From Rhodospirillales bacterium (GTDB lineage: Bacteria; Pseudomonadota; Alphaproteobacteria; Reyranellales; Reyranellaceae), in NCBI GenBank assembly GCA_009377525.1, contig WHTW01000005.1:45705-109704 (forward strand): 64,000 bases of DNA, in the 5' to 3' direction. A program made the position numbers and the translations under genes. Of this stretch, positions 32,292 to 40,796 are shown one piece after another. The notes beneath the pieces are model-generated. The model searched no databases. It was not told where the DNA came from and saw only the letters and a program-made list of their open reading frames with translations. Position 1 is the first letter of the stretch; each line of letters opens with the position of its first letter.

Positions 32292-32484
32292 TCACTCCAG
32301 CTTGATGTTGGCCGCCATCGCCACCGCCTTCCAGCGCGCGGCGTCGCAGGCGATCCGGTCGCGGTACTGCTCGGGGGTCGTCCTGCGCGGCTTCAGCGCC
32401 GTGCGCAGCTCCGACAATGCAAGGGTCTCGACGACGGCCTTGTTCAGCAGCATCACGATCTCGGCCGCGACTGGCGGAGCTTCT
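32292..32484 (-). pseudogene. C-terminal fragment of a Bug-type binding protein
   Basis: The minus strand encodes about 60 residues, EAPPVAAEIVMLLNKAVVE then PEQYRDRIACDAARWKAV and the terminal AANIKLE, ending in a stop at 32292-32294. This is the standard C-terminal lobe of TctC/Bug proteins. There is no start codon or N-terminal part; the fragment begins directly after the EthD gene stop at 32488. It shows that a transporter gene was once part of this catabolic operon. Confidence 0.75.
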
Positions 32485-32487
32485 GGA

Positions 32488-32874
32488 TCACGGCGACTTC
32501 ACCAGTTCGCCGTAGATCATCTCCTCGCGATTGAGCCACAGAGGCGAGTTGGCGAGATCGATGAACTTCGCCTCGTCTTCCAGCAGCAGGCGGCTGGCGT
32601 TGCGGGCCTCGGGATTGCGGCCGGCGGCGCGCCAGGTCTCTTCGCTTTGCCACCACAGCTCGGCGATGCCGTCATAGGGTTCTGGCGCGCTGCGCGCGCG
32701 CCGCATGCCGTCGGCCAGGTCGCCCGCCAGCCGGTGGAGTTGCACATAGCGCACCATGCCGAGGACGGGCTGCAGGGTCCTGACCAGCGGCGCATGCTTG
32801 TTCAGCCAGTAATCCTGGAACTCTTCCAGGCTCAACGTCGGCAATCGCCGCAGACAGAAGGTCAGTTTCAGCAC
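32488..32874 (-). CDS. EthD domain protein
   Basis: A 128-residue ferredoxin-like alpha+beta-barrel protein. MLKLTFCLRRLPTLSLEEFQ followed by DYWLNKHAPLV is the EthD signature. EthD proteins accompany oxygenases and ring-modifying enzymes in catabolic operons, sometimes as accessory or dehydratase subunits. Its place upstream of the SnoaL and TPP genes supports such a role. Confidence 0.88.
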   Translation of the reverse strand: MLKLTFCLRRLPTLSLEEFQDYWLNKHAPLVRTLQPVLGMVRYVQLHRLAGDLADGMRRARSAPEPYDGIAELWWQSEETWRAAGRNPEARNASRLLLEDEAKFIDLANSPLWLNREEMIYGELVKSP

Positions 32875-32973
32875 GGCGTTTCCTCGATCTGTTGGCGGAT
32901 CATAGGCTTCTCGTCGTGCCTGGCGCTACCTCTTGCACGGGCGGGCGCATGCTCCCTACCAATAGGTCCCGGA

Positions 32974-33216
32974 ATGAAGATCACAGTAGAAATCTCTGAT
33001 CCTTTGCTGCACAAAGCCCGCGAAATGGCGACGCTCGAGGGTGTTGCGCTGCGTACTCTGGTCGAACGCGGTCTCCGCCGTGTCGTCGCGGAAGCGAAGA
33101 CAGATGCGCCATTCAAGCTGCGCCGGGCTAGCTTCAAGGGTAAGGGGTTGCGTCCGGCGCTTCGAAGCGCCTCAAGGGACGGCATCCTTTCGCTTGCGTA
33201 CGGGCGACGCAGCTAG
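32974..33216 (+). CDS. orphan VapB-type antitoxin-like protein
   Basis: An 80-residue protein starting MKITVEISDPLLHKAREMAT, then EGVALRTLVERGLRRVV. This is a ribbon-helix-helix DNA-binding N-terminus like those of VapB antitoxins. The basic tail KLRRASFKGKGLRP matches the toxin-binding region in relatives. The next gene is hrpB, not a PIN-domain toxin, so no partner is present. It may be a relic or a stand-alone regulator. The ribosome site is weak. Confidence 0.7.
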   Translation: MKITVEISDPLLHKAREMATLEGVALRTLVERGLRRVVAEAKTDAPFKLRRASFKGKGLRPALRSASRDGILSLAYGRRS

Positions 33217-33273
33217 CTGGCGAAATTCCCGCTTGATCGACCCGGCCGGCAGGCGCCGCTATAAGCCGCCGCG

Positions 33274-35730
33274 ATGGACTCTCTTCCTGTCGACGAAGCA
33301 CTGCCGCGCCTGAAAGGAGCACTCGTAGCCCGCAATGCCGCCGTCTTGGTCGCGCCACCCGGCGCCGGCAAGACAACGCGCGTGCCGCTCGCCTTGCTCG
33401 ATGCGCCGTGGCTTGGCGACGCCAAGATCGTCATGCAGGAGCCGCGGCGGCTGGCGGCGCGGGCCGCCGCCCGGCGCATGGCGGCGACGCTAGGCGAAGC
33501 GGTCGCCGAGACCGTGGGCTACCGCGTCCGGCTCGACACCAAGGTCGGGCCACGCACACGCATCGAAGTGGTGACCGATGGCCTGTTCCTCCGGATGCTG
33601 CAGGACGACCCGTCGCTCGACGGTATCGGCTGCGTGATCTTCGACGAGTTGCACGAGCGCGGCCTGGAAACCGACCTGTCCTTCGCCCTGGTGCGCGAGG
33701 CGCAGATGGCGTTGCGCGACGACCTGCGGGTGATTGCCATGTCGGCGACCCTCGATCCCGGCCCGGTATCCGATCGCCTCGGCGGAGCGCCGGTGATCGA
33801 ATCGGCCGGCCGCATGTTCCCGGTCGATACGCGCTATCTTGACCGCGAGCTCGCGGGCCGCATCGAGGACAACGTCGCATCGGTGGTGCGTCGCGCGCTC
33901 GCCGAGGAGGACGGCAGCGCGCTGGTGTTCCTGCCCGGCGTCGGCGAGATCCGCCGCGTCGAGGAGCGTCTGGACCTCGGCGCCGGCGTCGACGTGGCAC
34001 CGCTCTATGGCGACCTCTCGCCCGCCGACCAGGACCGTGCCGTCGCGCCCTCGCCGCCCGGCCGGCGCAAGGTCGTGCTGGCGACCTCGATCGCCGAAAC
34101 GAGCCTGACCATCGAGGGCGTGCGTATCGTGATCGACTCCGGCCTGATGCGCGTGCCGCGCTTCTCGCCGCGCTCGGGCATGACTCGGCTGGAGACCGTG
34201 CGCGTCAGCCAGGCCTCAGCCGACCAGCGCCGCGGCCGCGCCGGCCGCCTCGAGCCGGGCGTGTGCTATCGCCTGTGGCCCGAGGAGCAGCAACGCGGCC
34301 TGCTGCCCTTCACGCCGCCCGAGATCCTCGATGCCGATCTCGCGCCGCTCGCCCTGGAGCTGGCGTTGTGGGGCGCCAACGATGCCACCCTGCCCTGGCT
34401 GACGCCGCCGCCGGCCGCCTCGCTCGCCACGGCGCGCGCCCTGCTCTGCAATCTCGGTGCGCTCGACCCCGCGGGCGCGATCACGCCGCACGGTCGGGCG
34501 ATGGCGCGGCTCGGCCAGCATCCGCGCTTGGCGCATCTGGTGCTGAAAGGTCGAGAGCTTGGGCAAGGCAGGATCGCCGCCCTGCTGGCCGCGATCCTGA
34601 GCGAGCGCGACTTCCTGCGCCTGCCGCCGGGCCAGCGCGACGTCGATCTGCGACATCGCGTCGATATCGCGCTCAGCGGCAAGCGTGACGGCGCGCTGCG
34701 GCTGATCCAGGAACAGGCGCGCCGGCTGATGCCGCGAGGCGCCGGCGACGAGAAGCCCGACGTGTCGATGACCGGCGCCCTGCTGGCGCTCGCCTATCCC
34801 GACCGCATCGGCCGGCGGCGCCCGGGAACCAATCGCTACCTGCTGTCGGGCGGCCGTGGGGCGGCCGTGCCGGAAGGCGATCCGATGGCCAACGAGGAGT
34901 TCCTGGTGGTGGCCGACCTCGACGGCTCGACCCAGGACTCGCGCATCTTCCTCGCCGCGCCGATCGCCCTCAACGAGATCGAAGAGCTGTTCGCCGGGCA
35001 GATTGTCGATGAGGAAGCTCTGCAATGGAGCGAGCGCGAAGGCGTCGTGCTGGCGCGCCGTCGGCGGCGCCTGGGCGCGCTGCTGCTCGAGGACAAGCCG
35101 CTGGCAAGCCCCGATGCCGACAAGCTCAAGGCGGCGATGATCGAGGGCATCCGCCAACTCGGCCTGGGCGCGCTGCCGTGGTCGGACGATCTCGCCAAGT
35201 GGCGAGAGCGCGTCGCCTTCCTGCGCACACAGGACGAGGGCTGGCCGGACCTGTCGGACAAGTCGTTGCTCGAGTCGCTCGACACATGGCTGGCGCCGTT
35301 CCTCGACGGTGTCTCGCGGCGCAGCCATCTGACGCGGATCGATCTTGCGGCCGCGCTGAAATCGCTGGTGCCGTGGGACAGGCAGCGCGAGCTTGATCGT
35401 CTGGCACCGACCCATGTCGAAGTGCCGAGCGGCTCGCGGGTGCCGATCGACTATGCCAACCCGGCCGAACCGACGCTGTCGGTGCGCCTGCAGGAGATGT
35501 TCGGGCTCTTGGACACGCCGCGGATCGGCGGCGGCAAGGTGCCGTTGACCATCCATCTGCTGTCGCCGGCGCGGCGTCCGGTCCAGGTGACGCGCGATCT
35601 CGCGAGCTTCTGGGCCAACGGCTACAAGGCGGTGAAGGCCGAGCTCAAGGGCCGCTATCCCCGCCACTACTGGCCCGACGACCCGCTGATCGCCGAGCCG
35701 ACGGCGCGGGTACGGCCGCGGCCGCGTTAG
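33274..35730 (+). CDS. hrpB: ATP-dependent helicase HrpB
   Basis: An 818-residue DEAH-box helicase. Motif I is APPGAGKTTR, motif II is FDELHERG (DELH variant), motif III is SATLDP, motif VI is QRRGRAGRLEPG. The C-terminal HrpB-specific region (about 480-818) ends RPVQVTRDLASFWANGYKAV and RYPRHYWPDDP, the diagnostic tail of HrpB. Its RNA substrate in cells is not well defined. Length is typical. Confidence 0.96.
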   Translation: MDSLPVDEALPRLKGALVARNAAVLVAPPGAGKTTRVPLALLDAPWLGDAKIVMQEPRRLAARAAARRMAATLGEAVAETVGYRVRLDTKVGPRTRIEVVTDGLFLRMLQDDPSLDGIGCVIFDELHERGLETDLSFALVREAQMALRDDLRVIAMSATLDPGPVSDRLGGAPVIESAGRMFPVDTRYLDRELAGRIEDNVASVVRRALAEEDGSALVFLPGVGEIRRVEERLDLGAGVDVAPLYGDLSPADQDRAVAPSPPGRRKVVLATSIAETSLTIEGVRIVIDSGLMRVPRFSPRSGMTRLETVRVSQASADQRRGRAGRLEPGVCYRLWPEEQQRGLLPFTPPEILDADLAPLALELALWGANDATLPWLTPPPAASLATARALLCNLGALDPAGAITPHGRAMARLGQHPRLAHLVLKGRELGQGRIAALLAAILSERDFLRLPPGQRDVDLRHRVDIALSGKRDGALRLIQEQARRLMPRGAGDEKPDVSMTGALLALAYPDRIGRRRPGTNRYLLSGGRGAAVPEGDPMANEEFLVVADLDGSTQDSRIFLAAPIALNEIEELFAGQIVDEEALQWSEREGVVLARRRRRLGALLLEDKPLASPDADKLKAAMIEGIRQLGLGALPWSDDLAKWRERVAFLRTQDEGWPDLSDKSLLESLDTWLAPFLDGVSRRSHLTRIDLAAALKSLVPWDRQRELDRLAPTHVEVPSGSRVPIDYANPAEPTLSVRLQEMFGLLDTPRIGGGKVPLTIHLLSPARRPVQVTRDLASFWANGYKAVKAELKGRYPRHYWPDDPLIAEPTARVRPRPR

Positions 35731-35732
35731 AC

Positions 35733-35815
35733 TCTTCCGGACCGCGCGCTGGGTCGCGTCTGACGCGACCTTCCCGCGCGCTCATGAGCGCGCCAGAGGC
35801 GCGCGGTCCGGAAGA
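35733..35815. repeat. nested palindrome, CCGGACCGCG family
   Basis: Outer arms TCTTCCGGACCGCGCG and CGCGCGGTCCGGAAGA enclose two inner hairpins, GGTCGCGT...ACGCGACC and GCGCGCTCATGAGCGCGC. It begins right after the hrpB stop and supplies the last codons of the convergent cupin gene. It probably works as a two-way terminator. Confidence 0.8.
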
Positions 35816-36060
35816 CCATGAGACGTATGCACTGCCAGCCACACAGTCGCCGGTTCAGCTTGCGTCGACTCCACCCGATGGAGCACGCGCGCCGGAATCT
35901 CGATCCAATCGCCGGGCTTCATGTCGACCGTTACGTCACCCTCCTCGAAGCGCAGGCGGGCGGCGCCGGTCAGCAGCACGACGAACTCATCGTCGGGCTG
36001 GTCGTACCAGAAGGCTGGCGGGCTCGCCCGCCCGGTCGAGACGATGCGCTCGATGCGCAC
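35782..36060 (-). CDS. cupin domain protein with eroded ends
   Basis: A single-domain cupin of about 92 residues from a GTG at 36060. The cupin motifs are FWYDQPDDEFVVLLTGAARL and MKPGDWIEIPARVLHRV. Relatives begin about 20 codons earlier, and the frame upstream does encode matching residues (NLLAALPQRKAEEQ), but no ATG, GTG or TTG lies there. The last codons (GLPDRAPLARS) come from the palindrome at 35733-35815, replacing the usual end after VWLAVH. Both ends are therefore abnormal, though the cupin core is intact. Confidence 0.65.
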   Translation of the reverse strand: MRIERIVSTGRASPPAFWYDQPDDEFVVLLTGAARLRFEEGDVTVDMKPGDWIEIPARVLHRVESTQAEPATVWLAVHTSHGLPDRAPLARS

Positions 36061-36149
36061 GCCAGCGCCCTCGACGAGAAGGTCGACCTGCTCCTCAGCC
36101 TTGCGCTGCGGCAGCGCCGCTAGAAGATTGCCGCGGCGCAGGCGGAGCC

Positions 36150-36581
36150 TCAGTTCTTGAAGCCGGCCGGCGCCTCGCAGGGCTTGGTGCCCATCTCACC
36201 CGGCACGGAGACTTCGAGGATCTCCAGCGCGTCGGCGGTGCGGATCTCGTTGTGGCGCAGGTAGCCCGGGATGAAGAGCGAATCGCCCTCCTCGACGCGA
36301 ATGGTGCGGCCATCCTCGAACTCCAGGTCGACCCAGCCCTTGATGATGTAGATGAACTGGCCGTCACACTCGTGATAGTGCCAGCCGGTCGGACGGCTCA
36401 TGCCCTGGCTCGCCATCATCACCTGGGCGCGCATGTTGCCGCCGCTGGCTTCGGCGACGCCGAGATCGCGGTACTTGAAGAACTCGCGCCGGCCCTTGAC
36501 CAGCACGGGTTCGGCGATGCGGGCGTGGGCGACCTTCTGGGCAGGCGCCTTGGCGGGCTTCTTGGCGGCAGCGGATGGCAT
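36150..36581 (-). CDS. cupin domain protein
   Basis: A 143-residue cupin with a basic Ala/Lys-rich N-terminus (SAAAKKPAKAPAQKVAHARI) before the barrel. Motif 1 is PTGWHYHECDGQFIYIIKG with metal-type histidines; motif 2 is VEEGDSLFIPGYLRHNEI. Small cupins of this kind bind a metal and a small molecule or act as regulators. The start has GGGAGGAAACAG immediately upstream. The gene precedes a paired-hairpin repeat on its 5' side. Confidence 0.85.
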   Translation of the reverse strand: MPSAAAKKPAKAPAQKVAHARIAEPVLVKGRREFFKYRDLGVAEASGGNMRAQVMMASQGMSRPTGWHYHECDGQFIYIIKGWVDLEFEDGRTIRVEEGDSLFIPGYLRHNEIRTADALEILEVSVPGEMGTKPCEAPAGFKN

Positions 36582-36603
36582 CTGTTTCCTCCCTGGCGAT
36601 AAA

Positions 36604-36717
36604 GCACATTCCGTCCGGCTGGAATCAGCCGGACGGAATGTGCCCTGTGAAACCAGCATCTCCCGTGCGCGCGTTTCCGATCGGATGGAACCGCTTCGGT
36701 TCCATCCGATCGGAAAC
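36604..36717. repeat. paired-hairpin element, copy A
   Basis: Hairpin 1 (36604-36643) has an 18-bp stem GCACATTCCGTCCGGCTG with a GAAT loop. Hairpin 2 (36673-36717) has a 21-bp stem beginning GTTTCCGATCGGATGG with a CTT loop. A 29-base linker joins them. The same two-hairpin design occurs at 38548-38647 and 49055-49168. The element lies between the cupin start and the DUF2798 stop. Confidence 0.88.
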
Positions 36718-36781
36718 CGCCCTGGCGGGGTGCCGACAGTGTGCGGCAGGCCTTCCCCGGTCGGCAATAGGCCAGCCCTGC

Positions 36782-37027
36782 CTATTTGTCCTCGATGATA
36801 TGCGACAGCGCCCGGCGTACCACGGGCATCATGACGAACATCGTGGGTGCGGCGATCACCCAGGCGATCACCCAGGCGATCATCCAGGAGCTGAGCCACA
36901 TCTCGAACATGGTGCGGTCCCAGCCCAGGACGCGCCAGGTGGCGACCCCCGTCACCAGGAAGGTCATGAAGAAGGTGGTGCCGATGGGCAGCGCGTATTT
37001 GTGGTAGCGGCTGGGGAGTTTCTTCAC
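36782..37027 (-). CDS. DUF2798 membrane protein
   Basis: An 81-residue integral membrane protein with two helices (FFMTFLVTGVATWRVLG and WMIAWVIAWVIAAPTMFVMM), the DUF2798 layout. The N-terminal KKLPSRYHKYALPI is the family start, so the GTG at 37027 is preferred over an ATG at 37120 that would overlap the divergent amidase. Function is unknown. Confidence 0.75.
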   Translation of the reverse strand: MKKLPSRYHKYALPIGTTFFMTFLVTGVATWRVLGWDRTMFEMWLSSWMIAWVIAWVIAAPTMFVMMPVVRRALSHIIEDK

Positions 37028-37088
37028 GGCGGCGGGGACAATATGGTACGGGCGTTGTCGCCGTCCATTGCGCCGAAAGTCCCACCCG

Positions 37089-38546
37089 ATGTCCCTTGCC
37101 CTGCCGTTCCAGACCGCCAAGCAGCTCGCCGCCGCGGTCCGGAAGAAGAAGATCGGCTGCCTCGAGCTGCTCGACCTCTATCTCAAGCGCGTCGAAGCCT
37201 ATAACCCCGAGCTCAACGCCATCATCGCCACCGACATCGAGGGCGCGCGCAAGCGGGCCAAGGCGGCCGACAAGGCCGTGAAAGCCGGCAAGAAGCTCGG
37301 CCCGCTGCACGGCGTGCCGATGACCATCAAGGAGTCCTACGACGTCGCGGGCTTCCCGACGACCTGGGGCCATCCTGCCTTCAAGGACACCATCGTCAAG
37401 ACGAACGCGCTGGTGGCGCAGCGCATGATCGATGCCGGCGTCACCCTGTTCGGCAAGACCAACGTGCCGCTGAACCTCGCCGACTGGCAGAGCTACAACG
37501 AGGTCTACGGCTCGACCAACAATCCGTGGGACCTGTCGCGCACGCCGGGCGGCTCGTCGGGCGGCTCGGGTGCCGCGCTGGCCGCCGGATTGACCGGCAT
37601 CGAGGCGGGCAGCGACATCGGCGGCTCAATCCGCAATCCCGCGAGCTACAACGGCGTGTGGGGCCACAAGCCGACCTGGGGCGTGGTCTCGCCGCGCGGC
37701 CATGCGCTGAACGGCAGGGTCGCCCAGGCCGACATCAGCGTGTGCGGGCCGCTGGCGCGCGGCGCTGAGGATCTCGAGATCGCCATGGACGTAATGGCGG
37801 GGCCCGACGACGTTGACGCCCGCGGCTGGACGCTCACCCTGCCGCGACCGAAAAAGAAGAAGCTGCGCGACTTCAAGGTCGCCGTGCTGCTCTCGGATCG
37901 CAACGCCGAGGTCGACCATTCGGTGCAGTCGGCAATCCAGAAGCTGGCCGACTTCCTCGGCAAGAAGAAGGTCAAGGTGAGCGACGAGGCGAGGCCCGCC
38001 ATCGACACCGCGGAGCTGGGTGATGTCTATGTCCGCATGCTGCGGGCGACCACGTCGGGGCGATTGAGCGATGCCGAGTTCCAGGAGGCGCTGCGCGACG
38101 CGGCCGCCCTGCCCGACGACGACTTGAGCTACTTCGCCCAGATGCAGCGCGGCAACACGCTGTCGCATCGCACCTGGACGCAGCTCAACGAGAAGCGCCA
38201 TCGCATGCGGCTGGCCTGGGATGCCTTCTTCAAGGACTACGACCTCATGATTGCGCCGGTGGCGCAGACGGCGGCCTTCCCGCACGACCAGCAGACCATC
38301 CGCCACGAGCGCACCATCGTGGTAAACAACAAGAAGCTGCCGGTGGTCGACCAGATCTTCTGGGCGGGCTACGCCAGCATCACCCTGCTGCCGGCGACGG
38401 CGGCGCCGATCGGCGAGACCAAGGACGGATTGCCGATCGGCGTGCAGATCATCGGGGCGCAGTACGGCGACTACTCGACCATCGCCTTCGCCAAGCTGCT
38501 GGAGAAGGAATATCGCAGCTTCACACCGCCGCCGGCCTACGGCTAA
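37089..38546 (+). CDS. amidase-signature family hydrolase
   Basis: A 485-residue amidase. The Ser-cisSer-Lys triad is visible: Lys in GVPMTIKES, cis-Ser in PGGSSGGSGAALAAG, and the nucleophile Ser in GSDIGGSIRNPASYNGVWG. The substrate amide is unknown; the family includes acetamidases, aryl acylamidases and GatA. It is not GatA because gatB/gatC are absent. It is followed directly by a paired-hairpin repeat and then apt. Confidence 0.92.
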   Translation: MSLALPFQTAKQLAAAVRKKKIGCLELLDLYLKRVEAYNPELNAIIATDIEGARKRAKAADKAVKAGKKLGPLHGVPMTIKESYDVAGFPTTWGHPAFKDTIVKTNALVAQRMIDAGVTLFGKTNVPLNLADWQSYNEVYGSTNNPWDLSRTPGGSSGGSGAALAAGLTGIEAGSDIGGSIRNPASYNGVWGHKPTWGVVSPRGHALNGRVAQADISVCGPLARGAEDLEIAMDVMAGPDDVDARGWTLTLPRPKKKKLRDFKVAVLLSDRNAEVDHSVQSAIQKLADFLGKKKVKVSDEARPAIDTAELGDVYVRMLRATTSGRLSDAEFQEALRDAAALPDDDLSYFAQMQRGNTLSHRTWTQLNEKRHRMRLAWDAFFKDYDLMIAPVAQTAAFPHDQQTIRHERTIVVNNKKLPVVDQIFWAGYASITLLPATAAPIGETKDGLPIGVQIIGAQYGDYSTIAFAKLLEKEYRSFTPPPAYG

Positions 38547-38547
38547 C

Positions 38548-38647
38548 GCGTATTCCGTCCGGCTGGAATCAGCCGGACGGAATACGCTGTAAACAAGATG
38601 CGTTTCCGATTGGATGGAACCGTGCGCGGTTCCATCCAATCGGAAGC
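38548..38647. repeat. paired-hairpin element, copy B
   Basis: Hairpin 1 (38548-38587) has the stem GCGTATTCCGTCCGGCTG with a GAAT loop. Hairpin 2 (38602-38647) has the stem GTTTCCGATTGGATGGAACC. The linker is 14 bases, half that of the other copies. Stem differences from copies A and C are compensatory. It sits between amidase and apt, 19 bp from the apt start. Confidence 0.88.
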
Positions 38648-38666
38648 CGCTCAAGCAGGAGAGAGA

Positions 38667-39194
38667 ATGTCCGACACCATCGATCTCAAGAACCACATCC
38701 GCTCGATCCCGGATTTTCCCAAGCCAGGCATCCTGTTCTACGACATCTCGACCCTGCTGGCGCATCCCAAGGCTTGGCACACCGCCATCGAGCGGCTGGC
38801 CGATCGGCTCAGGCCCTACAAGCCCGACGTGCTGGCGGGCATCGAATCGCGCGGCTTCCTGCTCGCCGCACCGCTGGCGATCGCGCTGGGCACCGGCTTC
38901 GTCATGCTGCGCAAGCAGGGCAAGTTGCCGGGCACGACCGTGCGGCACACCTATGCGCTGGAGTACGGCACCGACACGATCGAGATCCAGCAGGACGCCA
39001 TCACCAAAGGCACGCGCGTGGCCCTGGTCGACGACCTGCTGGCGACCGGCGGCACCATGGCCGCCGCGGTGACGTTGCTCGAGAGCGTCGGCGGCGTCGT
39101 GCCGGCCGCCGCCTGCATCATCGAGCTCACCTTCCTCGACGGCCGCAAGAAGCTGAAGATCCCGGTCGAGACACTCTTGGAGTACGACAGTTAG
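38667..39194 (+). CDS. apt: adenine phosphoribosyltransferase
   Basis: A 175-residue enzyme that salvages adenine to AMP with PRPP. The PRPP-binding loop is [16 protein letters not shown]. Family features [19 protein letters not shown] and [13 protein letters not shown] define Apt rather than other purine PRTases. AGGAG precedes the ATG. Its last four bases overlap the end of the convergent thioesterase gene. Confidence 0.95.
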   Translation: MSDTIDLKNHIRSIPDFPKPGILFYDISTLLAHPKAWHTAIERLADRLRPYKPDVLAGIESRGFLLAAPLAIALGTGFVMLRKQGKLPGTTVRHTYALEYGTDTIEIQQDAITKGTRVALVDDLLATGGTMAAAVTLLESVGGVVPAAACIIELTFLDGRKKLKIPVETLLEYDS

Positions 39195-39649
39195 CGCTGA
39201 TCGGCCCGGTTGAACGCGCCTACGCCGTCCGGCAGCACCGCGAAGGTCGACAGCGCCTGGGCGATCGGCTCGTCCGAGCCGTCGACGAAGAAATCGACCT
39301 CGCCGAAGGCGATCGTACGGCCGAGCTTCTTCACGCGCGCTATCGCGATCACGTCCTGCCGCACTGCAGCACGCAGGAAGTTCGTGGTCAGCGAGACCGT
39401 GGCCAGGGTGGCGAAGCGGCCGAGCCTTTGGCAGATCGCCAGCACCATGATGGTGTCGGCCATGGCCATCATCGCTTGCCCCACCACGACGCCGCCGGGG
39501 CGCGCGATATGATCGCCGTACGGCAGGCGCAGCCGCACGCTGTCGTCCGCAAGGTGCTCGGCTTTCAGCTTCAGGTCCCAGATCCAGGGTCCGAAATTGC
39601 CGCCCGGGGAGAGTTGCGCCTGCGCCATCTCTAACGTGAAGAATCCCAT
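39191..39649 (-). CDS. PaaI-type hotdog thioesterase
   Basis: A 152-residue hotdog-fold protein. The central helix region [20 protein letters not shown] and the strand [17 protein letters not shown] are typical of PaaI/YigI thioesterases that hydrolyse aromatic or short acyl-CoAs. The usual acidic residue (here the D in MAMADT) is present on the helix. The substrate is unknown. It is convergent with apt and divergent from the DUF2817 gene. Confidence 0.85.
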   Translation of the reverse strand: MGFFTLEMAQAQLSPGGNFGPWIWDLKLKAEHLADDSVRLRLPYGDHIARPGGVVVGQAMMAMADTIMVLAICQRLGRFATLATVSLTTNFLRAAVRQDVIAIARVKKLGRTIAFGEVDFFVDGSDEPIAQALSTFAVLPDGVGAFNRADQR

Positions 39650-39685
39650 GTCCCTGGCATGCTACCATGACAGGGGAGGATTTTG

Positions 39686-40789
39686 ATGGTTTCGGTACCT
39701 GAGTGCTTTTCCGAGAGCTATGCCGAGGCGCGGCCCAAGTTCTGCAGCGCGGCGGCCGCAAGCGGCGGTGAGATCCGCTCGTGGCTCAACCCCTGCGGGC
39801 GCGGTCCCGGCGGCGAGGCGCTCTACCTCGACACCGCCCGCTTCGGCCCGCGCGATGCGCCCAACATGCTGGTGCTGATCGCCGGCACGCATGGCGTGGA
39901 AGGCCATTGCGGCTCGGGTGCCGAGATCGCCTGGCTGCGCAACGGCGGGCCCGACAAGCTGCCCAAGGACACCGGCGCGCTCCTGATCCACGCCATCAAT
40001 CCGCACGGCTTCGCCTGGACGCGGCGCGTGACCGAGGACAATGTCGATCTCAACCGCAACTTCGTCGATCACGACAAGGCCTACCCGAAGAACGAGGGCT
40101 ATCTCGCGCTGGCCGACGCGGTCCTGCCCCGGGAGTGGAACGACGCATCGCTGGCCGAGACCGATCGGGTGTTCGCCACCTACGCCCAGAACCACGGCGC
40201 CTTCGGCCTGCAGGGCACGCTGAGCGGCGGCCAGTACACCCATGCCGACGGCATTTTCTTCGGCGGCAACAAACCCGCCTGGAGCAACCGCACGGTGCGC
40301 GCCATCGCCCGCGCCGAGCTTGGCGACGCGCGGCAGGTCGCGATCATCGATTTCCATACCGGGCTCGGCCCGTTCGGCCACGGCGAGCTGATATGCGCCG
40401 TGCCGCCAACGTCGAAATCGTTCCCGCGCGCAAAAGCCTGGTACGGCGACGAGATGACGTCGCCCGAAGGCGGCACCTCGACCTCCGCCATCGTGGTCGG
40501 CATCATGACCGACGCCTTCCCGCAGGAACTGCCCGATGCCCAGGTGACGCCGATCGCCATCGAGTACGGCACCTACGCCGTGCCCGAGGTTCTGCGCGCC
40601 GTGCGCGCCGACAACTGGCTGCACCATCGCGGCGATCTCGGCTCGGCGCAGGGCCGCGCGCTCAAGGCCGACATGAAGGAACGCTTCTTCCCGTCCGGCG
40701 ACAAATGGCGGGAGATGGTGTGGGCCCGTGCCGACCAGACGATCGGCTGGGCCCTGGCTGGTCTCCGTGGGGGAATGCGAGGTCCATGA
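39686..40789 (+). CDS. DUF2817 (M14-like zinc carboxypeptidase fold) protein
   Basis: A 367-residue protein of the DUF2817 family, related to M14 metallocarboxypeptidases. Zinc-site features are GTHGVEGHCGSG near the N-terminus, VDLNRNF, and DFHTGLGPFGHGEL further on; the C-terminal EYGTYA carries the likely general-base glutamate. Peptidase or amidase activity is inferred only. GGGGAGG precedes the ATG. It is followed after 7 bp by the cNMP-patatin gene. Confidence 0.85.
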   Translation: MVSVPECFSESYAEARPKFCSAAAASGGEIRSWLNPCGRGPGGEALYLDTARFGPRDAPNMLVLIAGTHGVEGHCGSGAEIAWLRNGGPDKLPKDTGALLIHAINPHGFAWTRRVTEDNVDLNRNFVDHDKAYPKNEGYLALADAVLPREWNDASLAETDRVFATYAQNHGAFGLQGTLSGGQYTHADGIFFGGNKPAWSNRTVRAIARAELGDARQVAIIDFHTGLGPFGHGELICAVPPTSKSFPRAKAWYGDEMTSPEGGTSTSAIVVGIMTDAFPQELPDAQVTPIAIEYGTYAVPEVLRAVRADNWLHHRGDLGSAQGRALKADMKERFFPSGDKWREMVWARADQTIGWALAGLRGGMRGP

Positions 40790-40796
40790 GAACGGG

